From positions 390,101-454,100 of the forward strand of contig CANGMI010000004.1 of the NCBI GenBank assembly GCA_947455195.1: DNA of 64,000 nt, read 5' to 3'. Positions 8,364 to 15,963 of this stretch are shown one piece after another (position 1 is the first letter of the stretch; each line of letters opens with the position of its first letter). The stretch is from Pseudomonadota bacterium. GTDB lineage: Bacteria; Pseudomonadota; Gammaproteobacteria; Burkholderiales; SG8-39. The position numbers and the translations under genes are program-made. The notes beneath the pieces were generated by a model. It searched no databases, had not been told where the DNA came from, and saw only the letters and a program-made list of their open reading frames with translations.

Positions 8364-11305
8364 GACTCACCTCGGGTCTTCTCGGCGCCTCTGAGCGCCT
8401 TCAACCGTTCGGCCAGGGGTCCTGCCTGCTGCGGGTTGACCGCATTCATGAAGGCCACCCGCCCGGCGAGCGCCGCCGGCGATTCGTCGCGATCGTGCCA
8501 GCGAGGCAGCTTGCCCTGCTCGAGGGCATGCACCGCCGCCCTCACTCGCCTGCGCAGGCGTCGCGGCATGCTGACGCGTTCGTTGACCACGAGACCCGTC
8601 ACGATCTGACGGCGGCCGCGCCGGTAGATGTTGGTCTTCTTCGGGTCAAGAGCCAGGTCGATCCGGGCGAGCGTGCGGCGGGCAAGCCCGATGAGCTGCA
8701 CCGCGCCGTGATCACCCGAAAAGGTCAGATCATCCGCATAGCGACTGTATCGACAGCCCCGCTGCTCGGCCGCCACCTGCAGGATGGTGTCGGTCTTCGC
8801 GAGTACCCGGTTGAGCAGTGCCGGGCTGGTGGGCGCGCCAATCGGCAGCCCTCCCTGCGCGGTGCAGATGTCGACGAGGAGCGAGATCGTGGCAGGCAGC
8901 AACTGTTCACCCAGGTCGCGTCGCAGGGCCGCCAGCACCAGCGACCAGCGAACACTGGGAAAGCAATTGCTGATGTCGGCGTTGGTGACAATGGCCTGCC
9001 CGACATGGAGGCTTGCGTTACCGACGATCGAGCGACCACGCACGAATCCCCACGCTGCCGGGTGCGCCCCCAGGGGTTCGAGCAGGTGCACGAGGATCCG
9101 GCGCTGGATGAACTTGAGACTGTGTCCGGGGGCCGAGATGGTGCGATTGCCCCCCGAGCGCTTGGGCAACTGCCACACCAGATAGGCCGCGTCGAGCTTG
9201 CGACCGGCCTGCGCCTCGCGGTCCATCTGCGCCATGACCGCAGCCAGGTGGGCGACACCGCTCATGCCCAGATGCGAGAGCAGCTGCAGGAAGGCCGCCT
9301 CCCGACTCGCGCTGGGGGGCAACTGCCGTGCGGCCTCACGCAGCGCCGATTCGAGCGCCTCGCTGTCAGCGCGTGCAGCGATCTTTCGCAAGTTGCGCAC
9401 GCTGCGCCGGGCGGCGAGCACCAGCGCACACAGGTGGGCACGGCCCCTGGGATTGGAGAGCCACTCATCGCGCCACTGAGGCACACGCTGGCGAGCGGCC
9501 CCGGCCAGCAGCAGGGCGCGCAACGGTTCGCCCCGCTCGGCGCGGGCCACGCGCGCCTGCCACAGGTCATCGGCCTGTTCGGGTGACAGGGCCTGTTCGA
9601 TCGCTCCGATCACCGCAAGGCTCGGCAGCCCGCGAAGCAGCAGCCGGAAGGCCTCGGGCGCGAGAGCTCTGGCAAAGAGCTCGATCGCATGAGGCTCGAA
9701 GGTGATCAGTTCGAGCGCCCGGTCGATCCGTTTCTCGAGCGGACCGATGGCCAAGATGGCCTCGGCCAGGTCGTGCACGAAGGCGTTCCGATCGACCGGC
9801 GTGTCACCTTCTTGCAAAAACTCGATGGCGGCGGGCACCAGCGGCCAGTGGCCAGCACTGGCAAGCACTTGCCAGGCCTTGCGCCACAGGACGGTGCCGA
9901 ACTGCGGCATGAGCGGCAGCAGGCTATCCGTGGTGCGCTCGAGCGATTGCGTCAGGTGCCAGGCGATGCGCTGCCCGCGCTCGGGGTCGGCCAGCAGCCG
10001 AAGCAGCGCCAGCGGATCGTAGCGGCCACGCAGACGCGCCTCGACCAGCGCCTTGGCCTGAGGGTGCTGATCGACAGTCGCAAAGAACCGATCGAGCCTG
10101 CCTCCGCGCCACCAGCTGGATGAGGCCGGAATCAGCGGTCCCAGCCCGGCCCGGGCAAGCCGGTTGGCGTCCCAGTGGCCCCATGCCCGGGCGATACGCT
10201 GCAGGTCGGTTGCGGGCAAGGCCTCGGCCTTGAGGCGACCATCGACCAGTTGCGTGGCGATTTCGCCCGGCGGCTCGACCCACCAGTGCGGAATGTCGAG
10301 ACGGGGCAAGAGGGTCGCCAGCGTCGACAGGGCCCGCGAAGGCAGCAGGTGCCAGGGCGGAGGCGTGCCTGCCTCGGGCGCATGCGACGCACGCAGGTTC
10401 AAGCCGCCCATCACCTGCGGCACGTAGTGACGAACGTAGACATCCTGCTCCTGTCCGTCCAGACCGCGCAGATGGCGGGCGGCACCGTCCATGTCGCGTG
10501 TCTCGAGCGCGTGTCTGAGCTTTTCGAGGCGCCCGACGAGCTTGCCCTGGGCCTTGCGCGAGCGACGAACCTGCACCGCGAGGTCGGTGGCCCCACGCAA
10601 GGTCTCGGGCAGCACCCGATCGAGCAGGCGCGCATCCGACAAAAGAAGCTTGTGTGCCTCGGGCGAGAGCAGGAAGAACTCGGCCTCGCTCAACCGGCGC
10701 ACGAAACAACCCTCGGGCAGGGGCGTCGTGAAGGCGGCGAGCAGTTCACGCCGGCGGAGCCAGTCGGTGCAGTTGGGCTGATCGACCGCGGTCTTTATGA
10801 GGTCTTGCGGCGCCGCATCCCAATACCAGGCCGCCGCGATCGCATACCGGATGCGCACCCCGGGGACGATGCCGATCACTGGCCCGAGATCAGGCGGATC
10901 GGGCCTCGGAGGCCCCTCGAGCACGCACAGCCATTCGGCGAGCGGATTCGTGCTTGCCGGGCTTGCCGCCAGACCGACCAGATGGATCGCGGCCTGCCTC
11001 GCCCCGGCATCGCCCGATCGAACCGCGCCGCGCAGCAGCAAGGCCAGCGCCACCGGCCAGGCGGCACCGACCGCCCAGGTGTTGTAGAGGAGCCGCTCGG
11101 GATCGAGCCCGGTCTGAAGATCGAGCAGGGTCTGCCAGTACGCATCGGCGATTTCATCGATGGGCGGCCAGAGCTCGGCCCCGGCATCGGCCTGGTAGGG
11201 ATTGACGGCTCCGACAATCGGAGACAGGTGCCTGACCGCCTCGAGGCCCTCGATGGCCTTGATGAGGTCGGAACCCACAGACCCGCGAGACGGGATGGTT
11301 TTCAT
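8360..11305 (-). CDS. Retron-type reverse transcriptase with large N-terminal helical extension
   Basis: A 981-residue protein. The C-terminal third is a bacterial reverse transcriptase: motif RT1-2 (SGGNRTISAPG), NASLH at 763-767 matching the retron NAxxH signature, LPIGAPTSPALLN, the catalytic YADD at 856-859, and VTG at 902-904, the motif retron enzymes use in template recognition. Typical retron RTs are only ~300-400 residues. Here about 620 residues precede the RT core; they are Leu/Ala-rich and look alpha-helical, possibly HEAT/ARM-like repeats. ATG at 11305 has an ideal AAGGAGGT eight bases upstream, lying inside the a2 arm of the ncRNA. Expected activity is msDNA synthesis from the upstream msr-msd RNA; the extension may bind the partner proteins. 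Confidence 0.92.
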   Translation of the reverse strand: MKTIPSRGSVGSDLIKAIEGLEAVRHLSPIVGAVNPYQADAGAELWPPIDEIADAYWQTLLDLQTGLDPERLLYNTWAVGAAWPVALALLLRGAVRSGDAGARQAAIHLVGLAASPASTNPLAEWLCVLEGPPRPDPPDLGPVIGIVPGVRIRYAIAAAWYWDAAPQDLIKTAVDQPNCTDWLRRRELLAAFTTPLPEGCFVRRLSEAEFFLLSPEAHKLLLSDARLLDRVLPETLRGATDLAVQVRRSRKAQGKLVGRLEKLRHALETRDMDGAARHLRGLDGQEQDVYVRHYVPQVMGGLNLRASHAPEAGTPPPWHLLPSRALSTLATLLPRLDIPHWWVEPPGEIATQLVDGRLKAEALPATDLQRIARAWGHWDANRLARAGLGPLIPASSSWWRGGRLDRFFATVDQHPQAKALVEARLRGRYDPLALLRLLADPERGQRIAWHLTQSLERTTDSLLPLMPQFGTVLWRKAWQVLASAGHWPLVPAAIEFLQEGDTPVDRNAFVHDLAEAILAIGPLEKRIDRALELITFEPHAIELFARALAPEAFRLLLRGLPSLAVIGAIEQALSPEQADDLWQARVARAERGEPLRALLLAGAARQRVPQWRDEWLSNPRGRAHLCALVLAARRSVRNLRKIAARADSEALESALREAARQLPPSASREAAFLQLLSHLGMSGVAHLAAVMAQMDREAQAGRKLDAAYLVWQLPKRSGGNRTISAPGHSLKFIQRRILVHLLEPLGAHPAAWGFVRGRSIVGNASLHVGQAIVTNADISNCFPSVRWSLVLAALRRDLGEQLLPATISLLVDICTAQGGLPIGAPTSPALLNRVLAKTDTILQVAAEQRGCRYSRYADDLTFSGDHGAVQLIGLARRTLARIDLALDPKKTNIYRRGRRQIVTGLVVNERVSMPRRLRRRVRAAVHALEQGKLPRWHDRDESPAALAGRVAFMNAVNPQQAGPLAERLKALRGAEKTRGES

Positions 11306-11312
11306 CGAAAGC

Positions 11313-11325
11313 GACCTCCTTCCCC
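11313..11325 (-). promoter_or_regulatory. a2 arm of retron RNA, containing the RT ribosome binding site
   Basis: On the - strand this reads ggggaaggaggtc. It is the perfect complement of a1 (11497-11509) and contains the strong Shine-Dalgarno AAGGAGGT, spaced eight bases from the RT ATG. In the folded RNA the ribosome site is therefore buried in the a1/a2 duplex, so msr-msd folding and RT translation should be mutually exclusive on one transcript. Confidence 0.85.
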
Positions 11326-11496
11326 TGTTACCACACCATCGTGATTCGAAGCCGAGGCGGACGAAACGCCGCGCATCGCGACGTCAAGCCCGCATCTCGC
11401 GGGTGAAGGCGGCGCGAGGAGCGGCGTTTCGTGCCGTTGAGGCGAGCAGCGAACGCCTTGCGCATTCCTGGCGATACACCAGGTGAGCCTAAATCC

Positions 11497-11509
11497 GGGG
11501 AAGGAGGTC
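11497..11509 (-). repeat. a1 arm of retron RNA
   Basis: On the - strand gacctccttcccc, the 13-bp perfect inverted partner of a2, 171 bases away. It contains CCTCCTT, the same core as the 16S rRNA anti-Shine-Dalgarno, which follows from its complementarity to the ribosome binding site in a2. Confidence 0.9.
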
Positions 11510-11515
11510 AGGGGC

Positions 11516-11545
11516 ATCGTACGGTGAACCTGAGGACAGGGTCAA
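11516..11545 (-). promoter_or_regulatory. Predicted sigma-70 promoter of the retron operon
   Basis: On the - strand a -35 box TTGACC (11540-11545) and a -10 box TACGAT (11516-11521) are separated by 18 bases. Seven bases after the -10 box comes 11509, the first base of a1, so the predicted start site coincides with the 5' end expected for a retron RNA. Confidence 0.65.
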
Positions 11546-11834
11546 CGAACGACACCCTTGGGAAGGAGTGTAGGCGGTGGGTGGCTCATGGGATGAGCCT
11601 CTGAAAGGCAAGTCGAGTCATTTTGCCCAAGCCCGATGCCGGTCCGGGCAGTCGGAACGCCCTGCCTCTGTCGCCATCACGCGAGTGGCATGAGGATCGT
11701 CGCGTCGTGTCGAAACACAGGGATCAGATCGAACCGGGTGTCGCTCGCGCCCGGGCGGGCATGGCGGCGGCTGTCCAGCGGGCTTGCGGTATCGTCCTTC
11801 GCGATACTGACATCGTCGATCCGGAGTGCACGAC
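11546..11834. other. Intergenic region between retron operon and TerC gene
   Basis: Divergent spacer of 289 bases upstream of both the retron operon and the TerC gene. Apart from the retron promoter at its left edge I see no further gene, repeat or confident promoter for TerC. Confidence 0.5.
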
Positions 11835-12623
11835 ATGGACCTTCTCACCAGCCCGGAAGCCTGGATCGCCTTCGCCACCCTCACCCTGCTCGAACTGGTG
11901 CTGGGCATCGACAACATCATCTTCGTGTCGATTCTGGTGGACAAGTTGCCCCGGGCGCGCCAGGAGACCGCACGACGCCTCGGCCTGTTCATGGCGATGG
12001 CGATGCGGATCGGCCTGCTGTCGGTGCTCGCTCACATCGCAACCCTGGTGGAACCGCTGTTCTCGGTGTTCGGTCAGGGGATCTCGGGGCGCGATCTCAT
12101 CCTGATCCTCGGCGGCCTCTTCCTGATCGCCAAGAGCACCACCGAGATCCATGGCAGCCTCGAGGGCGACGAGGGACACACCTCGGCCTCGGTCAAGGCC
12201 ACTTTCGGTGCTGTCATCCTGCAGATCATGATCATCGATCTGGTCTTCTCGCTCGACTCGATCATCACGGCCGTGGGCATGGTCGATGACCTGCGCGTGA
12301 TGATCGCTGCCGTCATCGCCTCGGTCGCGCTGATGATGCTCTTTGCAGGCGCCATTGGCCGCTTCGTATCGGATCATCCGACCATCAAGATGCTGGCGCT
12401 GGCCTTTCTGGTGGTGGTTGGCTTGCTGCTCGTTGCCGAGGGCCTCGACCATCATGTGCCCAAGGGGTATGTGTACTTTGCGATGGCCTTTTCTTTCGGT
12501 GTCGAACTGCTCAACATGCGGATGCGCAGGCACGCCCAGAACCGGGTGCGCCTGCACAGTGCGTACGAGGCAGCGCCAGAGGAGAACGCGGGAGGGTCTG
12601 GCGGGCAGACCCCGAACCGCTAG
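11835..12623 (+). CDS. TerC-family integral membrane protein
   Basis: A 262-residue membrane protein. The hallmark TerC opening is present: LLELVLGIDNIIFVSILVDKLP near residues 17-38, with the membrane-embedded GIDN acidic site, repeated in the second half as VFSLDSIITAVGM. Seven or so hydrophobic segments are visible. TerC proteins are linked to tellurite resistance and to manganese efflux or metal supply to secreted enzymes. The ATG at 11835 has GGAG about nine bases upstream and is preferred over a GTG three codons earlier. It appears to be a stand-alone gene. Confidence 0.9.
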   Translation: MDLLTSPEAWIAFATLTLLELVLGIDNIIFVSILVDKLPRARQETARRLGLFMAMAMRIGLLSVLAHIATLVEPLFSVFGQGISGRDLILILGGLFLIAKSTTEIHGSLEGDEGHTSASVKATFGAVILQIMIIDLVFSLDSIITAVGMVDDLRVMIAAVIASVALMMLFAGAIGRFVSDHPTIKMLALAFLVVVGLLLVAEGLDHHVPKGYVYFAMAFSFGVELLNMRMRRHAQNRVRLHSAYEAAPEENAGGSGGQTPNR

Positions 12624-12948
12624 CCTTTGCCTGGCGGGAGTCGATGGGTGAACCTGCCGCAACGATCATCGAGCGGATGGTGCAGCAGGCCCGACTGCAG
12701 CTTTCGCGCTTCGAAGGGTGCGTACAGTCAACATCCGCGGTCGTCGGGCCAGTGAATCGTTGAGCCTCGACGATCACCGAAATGCAACGAACATTCCCGA
12801 GCAACCGTTGCGCCGATGAGGAACCACGCATTCTGGTAGTTACAGCGTCGCCACGTTGCGCAGGTAAAATGGCTCGATCAGCCCCACGGGGAAGGCGACC
12901 ACGACAAGCACGGACGGCAGCGGTGGCAACGGCGCCAGAAGTCACTCG
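12624..12948 (+). other. Intergenic region downstream of TerC
   Basis: No convincing gene. A short open frame from 12643 codes for about 39 residues but has no recognisable family. The stretch ends at the point where a NeuD-like reading frame becomes recognisable without a start codon, so part of it may be non-homologous DNA joined to that gene. Confidence 0.4.
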
Positions 12949-13638
12949 AAGACTGTTTTCGGCCTGTGTGGCGCCGGCGGGTTTGCGCGCGAAGTGATGC
13001 CCTTTGCTGCTGAATCCATTCTCATTGCCGGCGGGGCCAGTCCGGAAAATGAGCCTCGAATATACTTTGTCGAAACGAGCCCCGAAGTGAAGGCGGTGAA
13101 TGGATACCCGCTTGTTTCGGAAGCGGAGTTCTTTGATCTCGATTGCACGCAGCGCTTTTTCAATGTTGCGATAGGCGATTCAAGGGTGCGCGAGCGGATT
13201 GCCCGCGAATGCATCGCGAAAGGCGCAACGGCGATATCGATCAAATCACCCCATTCAATCATCTATGACGGCAATGAGATAGGAGAAGGGGCAATACTGT
13301 GCGCACACACGATGATCACTTCGAACGCAAGGATAGGCAGGTTCTTTCACTGCAATATCTATTCCTACGTGGCGCACGACTGTGTCATTGGAGATTACGT
13401 GACATTTGCCCCCAACGTCCGTTGCAACGGCAGGGTCCATATTCATGATCACGCTTATATCGGAACAGGTGCGGTGATCAGACAAGGCTCGGCAGCAACC
13501 CCCCTTGTCATCGGGGAAGGCGCTGTCGTAGGAATGGGGGCTGTCGTCACGAAAGATATACCGCCCTTCACGACCGTTGTCGGTAATCCGGCCAGACCTC
13601 ATGAGAGAGCGAAATCTCAGCCAGGCGGCGGATCCTGA
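12949..13638 (+). pseudogene. NeuD-like sugar O-acetyltransferase, start codon missing
   Basis: Left-handed beta-helix acyltransferase of the NeuD family (serine or sugar acetyltransferase-like; acetyl-CoA-dependent modification of surface sugars). Hexapeptide-type repeats run from about 13255 to 13590 (IGEGAILCAHTMI, IGDYVTFAPNVRCNG, IGEGAVVGMGAVVTKDIPP). The conserved N-terminal motif KTVFGLCGAGGFAREV lies in frame at 12949-12996, but upstream the frame runs to a TAA at 12865 with no ATG, GTG or TTG. Initiating at the GTG of 12994 would delete the nucleotide-binding loop. I read it as a 5'-damaged or frameshifted gene. Its base composition is visibly lower in GC than its neighbours, which suggests transfer. 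Confidence 0.6.
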
Positions 13639-13845
13639 GTTCGACGACCAGCAACAGAAACAGCCCCGGGGCCGCGATGACGTCGCTCAGGGCGAGTCGC
13701 GCGAAGGCCGAATTGGGCATACGCGCTCACCGAATCGAGGTACAAGGGCCGGCTTCAGGCTGCCGAGGATCACCGTCGCGGAGATCTCGACGGACCGGGC
13801 AACCTCACCCAGGCCGGGCTGGTGCAGTGGATCGATTACACCCTC

Positions 13846-14298
13846 TCAGGGGAGCAACGCCGCCACCCCAGCCAGACAGCTGACACTGGCCACCGTCGTC
13901 AGCCACCACCGCATGGGCAACCATGCCTGCACCCGGTAGCGCGGATACAGCACGCGGTCAGCCGCAAGGCAGACCCAGAGCAGCGCGGCAATGAGCGTCA
14001 GCCCCAGCGCCTCCCCCAGCAACAACGCCACCCAACTGAGCAGGCTGGGCGCCACGCCCCAGAGGAGCGAAGACACGGGCTGGACGGTCGCTTCGCGCAT
14101 CACCAAGCCCCAGTGAATGGCCCCCAGAAAGCTGCAGATGGTGGCGCCGTACCCCAGGAGGGCAGGTGCGGCGAGCGGCCACTGATCGATCGGCGAGAGA
14201 CAGAGCACCGCAGCGAGGCTCACGAAAGGAACGAGCCCGGCAACACCCATTCGCCATGCCCACGGCGACGGCCCCGCGAGATCGGGCGTGCCTGTCAC
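13846..14298 (-). CDS. DUF3429 membrane protein
   Basis: A 150-residue protein with about five hydrophobic segments, resembling the DUF3429 family of bacterial inner-membrane proteins (GATICSFLGAIHWGLVM is typical). The start is GTG at 14298, overlapping the stop of the preceding gene (GTGA), so the two are translationally coupled. The molecular function of the family is unknown. It is the last gene of a three-gene set with a Cys-rich peptide and a DCC oxidoreductase. Confidence 0.75.
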   Translation of the reverse strand: MTGTPDLAGPSPWAWRMGVAGLVPFVSLAAVLCLSPIDQWPLAAPALLGYGATICSFLGAIHWGLVMREATVQPVSSLLWGVAPSLLSWVALLLGEALGLTLIAALLWVCLAADRVLYPRYRVQAWLPMRWWLTTVASVSCLAGVAALLP

Positions 14299-14453
14299 TC
14301 GTCGTCCCCGGTCTTTGGAGTTGCAGGCACTGGTGGAAGGGTGAGAGGAGGCCGAACCATCTTCTCGCCATCCCACTGCTGGCCGCACCAGCAGCGGCCT
14401 TCGGGGTTGACGATGCAAGTGCCGCTACCGCAGCAGCGTGGGTCACTCTTCAT
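14295..14453 (-). CDS. Small Cys-rich protein
   Basis: A 52-residue protein whose N-terminal half is rich in cysteine: DPRCCGSGTCIVNPEGRCWC, followed by GQQWDGEKM. Five Cys in about 20 residues suggest a metal or zinc-ribbon-like site. The ATG at 14453 has AAGGAG seven bases upstream. Similar short proteins are common in beta-proteobacteria, but I know no function. It is coupled to DUF3429 downstream and lies 25 bases after the DCC-family gene. Confidence 0.7.
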   Translation of the reverse strand: MKSDPRCCGSGTCIVNPEGRCWCGQQWDGEKMVRPPLTLPPVPATPKTGDDE

Positions 14454-14478
14454 GGGGAAACTCCTTGATATTGCCAGA

Positions 14479-14901
14479 TCAGACGGGCCTCGACCGCTCG
14501 AAGCGAAGCGCCCAGCGCTGCAACAGCGGTCGGATGCGCAGGAAAAAGCGGTACGCACGCTCCATGACCCAAGGTGCGCCAGGCACACGGCCCATGAGTG
14601 CCAGCCAACGCCAGCCGGGCAACGCCGCCCAGAGAGCGAGGAAAGCAAGCGCGCCGCTCAGTACTTCCCCATTCTGGGCCACCACATGAAAACGCGCCAG
14701 GAGTTGCTCGCGTGTTGTCTCAGGCGGCAGAGGCGATGCTGTGTCGTTGACATCGACAAAACAGATGGACGAATCGGATTGCAGCGGCGCCAGCCCGCGA
14801 TAGAGGGCGATCTCGCGCCTGCATAACGGACATGCACCGTCGTACAGAACGGTCAATGCCGAGCCGTGGTCGGCGGTTTGGTTCTCGGATTGCTCCATCA
14901 T
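14479..14901 (-). CDS. DCC-family (DUF393) thiol-disulfide oxidoreductase-like protein
   Basis: About 140 residues. The family signature YDGACPLCRREIALYRGL appears near residues 18-35, with the CPLC redox motif, and the C-terminal WALPGWRWLALMGRVPG region is also typical. Start chosen at the ATG-ATG pair at 14901/14898. DUF393 proteins are predicted thioredoxin-like oxidoreductases. It leads a small operon with a Cys-rich peptide and DUF3429, which may be functionally linked through cysteine chemistry. Confidence 0.8.
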   Translation of the reverse strand: MMEQSENQTADHGSALTVLYDGACPLCRREIALYRGLAPLQSDSSICFVDVNDTASPLPPETTREQLLARFHVVAQNGEVLSGALAFLALWAALPGWRWLALMGRVPGAPWVMERAYRFFLRIRPLLQRWALRFERSRPV

Positions 14902-15301
14902 ACGCGATGCTCTTTGAAAGCCAACCGCTCGGTGGCCGAATTCACCTACTCCCACTCGATCATAAACAGCTTCGGTAAGTCGTTGTCTGGCTTGATGCTT
15001 GCCTCGCAACGCCTGAGTTTTGCCGTCATCCTTACCGTCATTCTGACTGGGATCCCCAAGCGCAGCATTCACCATCATTCGACATCTATCGAGGACAGTC
15101 GGCACTTCCACGATGGCCAGCTTTCGAGATCTATCAAGGTCTATCGCGTCCTCGCATGCGTTCCCCGAAGGCGTGGGCAGACCCCTTGCTCCTCGTGAAG
15201 AGATCAAGACGACACCGGCATCAAACGCCTCAAGTTGTTGTCGCATCGAGTCTTTCTGCCCGATTTTTTACCGTCACGACGCCGCCGAACGGGCGGCGCG
15301 C
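14902..15301. other. Intergenic region with one copy of an att-like repeat
   Basis: 400 bases without a convincing gene. It holds copy A of a repeat that recurs near 17.7 kb (see the two repeat entries). On the - strand a short frame ends MIEWE-stop at 14948. No promoter or terminator stands out. Confidence 0.5.
14948..15150 (-). repeat. Repeat copy A, possible attachment-site scar
   Basis: Two blocks match copy B near 17.7 kb in the same order and orientation. Block 1 is actcccactcgatcat (14948-14963; 14 of 16 identical to copy B); block 2 is 15123-15150 (24 of 28 identical). Read on the - strand, block 1 codes the C-terminal peptide IEWE followed by a stop, which is how GMP synthase (GuaA) ends. 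The 3' end of guaA is a known integration target of genomic islands. No integrase is visible, so the att reading is an inference. Confidence 0.45.
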
Positions 15302-15622
15302 TCAGTGCGCATCCGCCGTCTCCTCGATTGCTTCCTTCCACGGCCTGATCTTCGCAAGCGTCTTTGCCAAGCTCGCCTTCGCGACCTCAGTATCGAAGTC
15401 GGCCTGCAGGCGCAGCCACCAGCCATCCGAGAGTCCGAAGAAGCGGCACAGCCGCAGATCGGTGTCCGCGGTGATGGCGCGCTTGCCGGCAACGATCTCG
15501 CCGATGCGCTGCGCGGGCACGCCGATCTCCTTTGCCAGGCGGTAGTTGCTCATGCTCAAGGGCTTGAGGAACTCCTCGGCGAGCATTTCGCCGGGTGACA
15601 CCGGCTTGAGTTTCCTGCTCAT
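15302..15622 (-). CDS. higA: HigA-family antitoxin
   Basis: A 106-residue XRE-type helix-turn-helix antitoxin. It begins with the family opening PVSPGEMLAEEFLKPL, followed by the HTH NYRLAKEIGVPAQRIGEIVAG. Gene order is toxin first, antitoxin second, as in all HigBA modules, with an 11-base gap. It should bind and neutralise the HigB RNase and repress the promoter through the palindrome at 15927-15941. Confidence 0.92.
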   Translation of the reverse strand: MSRKLKPVSPGEMLAEEFLKPLSMSNYRLAKEIGVPAQRIGEIVAGKRAITADTDLRLCRFFGLSDGWWLRLQADFDTEVAKASLAKTLAKIRPWKEAIEETADAH

Positions 15623-15633
15623 GTCGTTCTGCC

Positions 15634-15915
15634 TCAGTGATAGTCCACGATCTCGACGTCTTCGGCATCGCTACCCGTCCAGCGAAAGCAGATGCGGAAC
15701 TGGTCATTCACCCGCAGGCTCCACTGGCCGACGCGATCGCCTTTCAGCTGCTCGAGCCGGTTGGCTGGCGGCGCGCGCAGGTCATCAATGCGGCGCGCAA
15801 GGTCGAGTTGCTTCAGCTTGCGCAGCGCCGGACGCTCGATGTTGGCGAAGCGCGCCACGCGCCGCAGCTGGAACAGCGCCTCAGTGTCGGCGCACTTGAA
15901 CGATCGAATAGCCAC
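15634..15915 (-). CDS. higB: HigB/RelE-like toxin (ribosome-dependent mRNA interferase)
   Basis: A 93-residue RelE-fold toxin. The start is GTG at 15915 (VAIRSFKCADTEALF), which gives the usual family length; an upstream start would run through the operator. Characteristic segments are ALRKLKQLDLARRIDDLR, PPANRLEQLKGDRVGQWSLRVNDQFRI and the terminal VEIVDYH. It should cleave mRNA on the ribosome when free of the antitoxin. Confidence 0.9.
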   Translation of the reverse strand: MAIRSFKCADTEALFQLRRVARFANIERPALRKLKQLDLARRIDDLRAPPANRLEQLKGDRVGQWSLRVNDQFRICFRWTGSDAEDVEIVDYH

Positions 15916-15926
15916 GGGCAAAATAG

Positions 15927-15941
15927 TAACGCAGTGCGTTA
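15927..15941. promoter_or_regulatory. Predicted HigA operator palindrome
   Basis: Perfect palindrome taacgcagtgcgtta: 7-bp arms around one base, 12 bases upstream of the higB GTG and 23 bases upstream of the divergent gene at 15964. Position and symmetry fit an autoregulatory HigA site, which may also govern the divergent gene. Confidence 0.65.
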
Positions 15942-15963
15942 TTAACGACAAGCGTGAAAATCA

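Larger units (their letters stand above)
11313..11509 (-). ncRNA. Predicted retron msr-msd RNA
   Basis: A 197-nt region directly upstream of the reverse transcriptase on the same strand. It has every retron RNA element in the right order: (1) a1 at 11497-11509; (2) a TTTAGGC segment with candidate branching guanosines at 11488-11489; (3) an msr hairpin at 11467-11483 (7 pairs including one G-U, loop TAT); (4) a second small hairpin at 11440-11458; (5) a long msd hairpin whose outer 12-bp arms, 11421-11432 and 11361-11372, are perfect complements, with an inner cccgc/gcggg stem; (6) a2 at 11313-11325, perfectly complementary to a1. The promoter placement predicts a transcript starting at a1. 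Confidence 0.88.

Noticed and set aside
11302..11517. 71-codon open frame covering the retron RNA region on the - strand
   Set aside because: It lies inside the a1-msr-msd-a2 structure, has no ribosome site and no protein-like character; the base-paired RNA explains the conservation of this segment better.
13822..14826. 334-codon + strand frame across the DUF3429 and DCC genes
   Set aside because: Low-complexity Gln/Arg/Pro composition and antisense to three coupled genes with clear family motifs.
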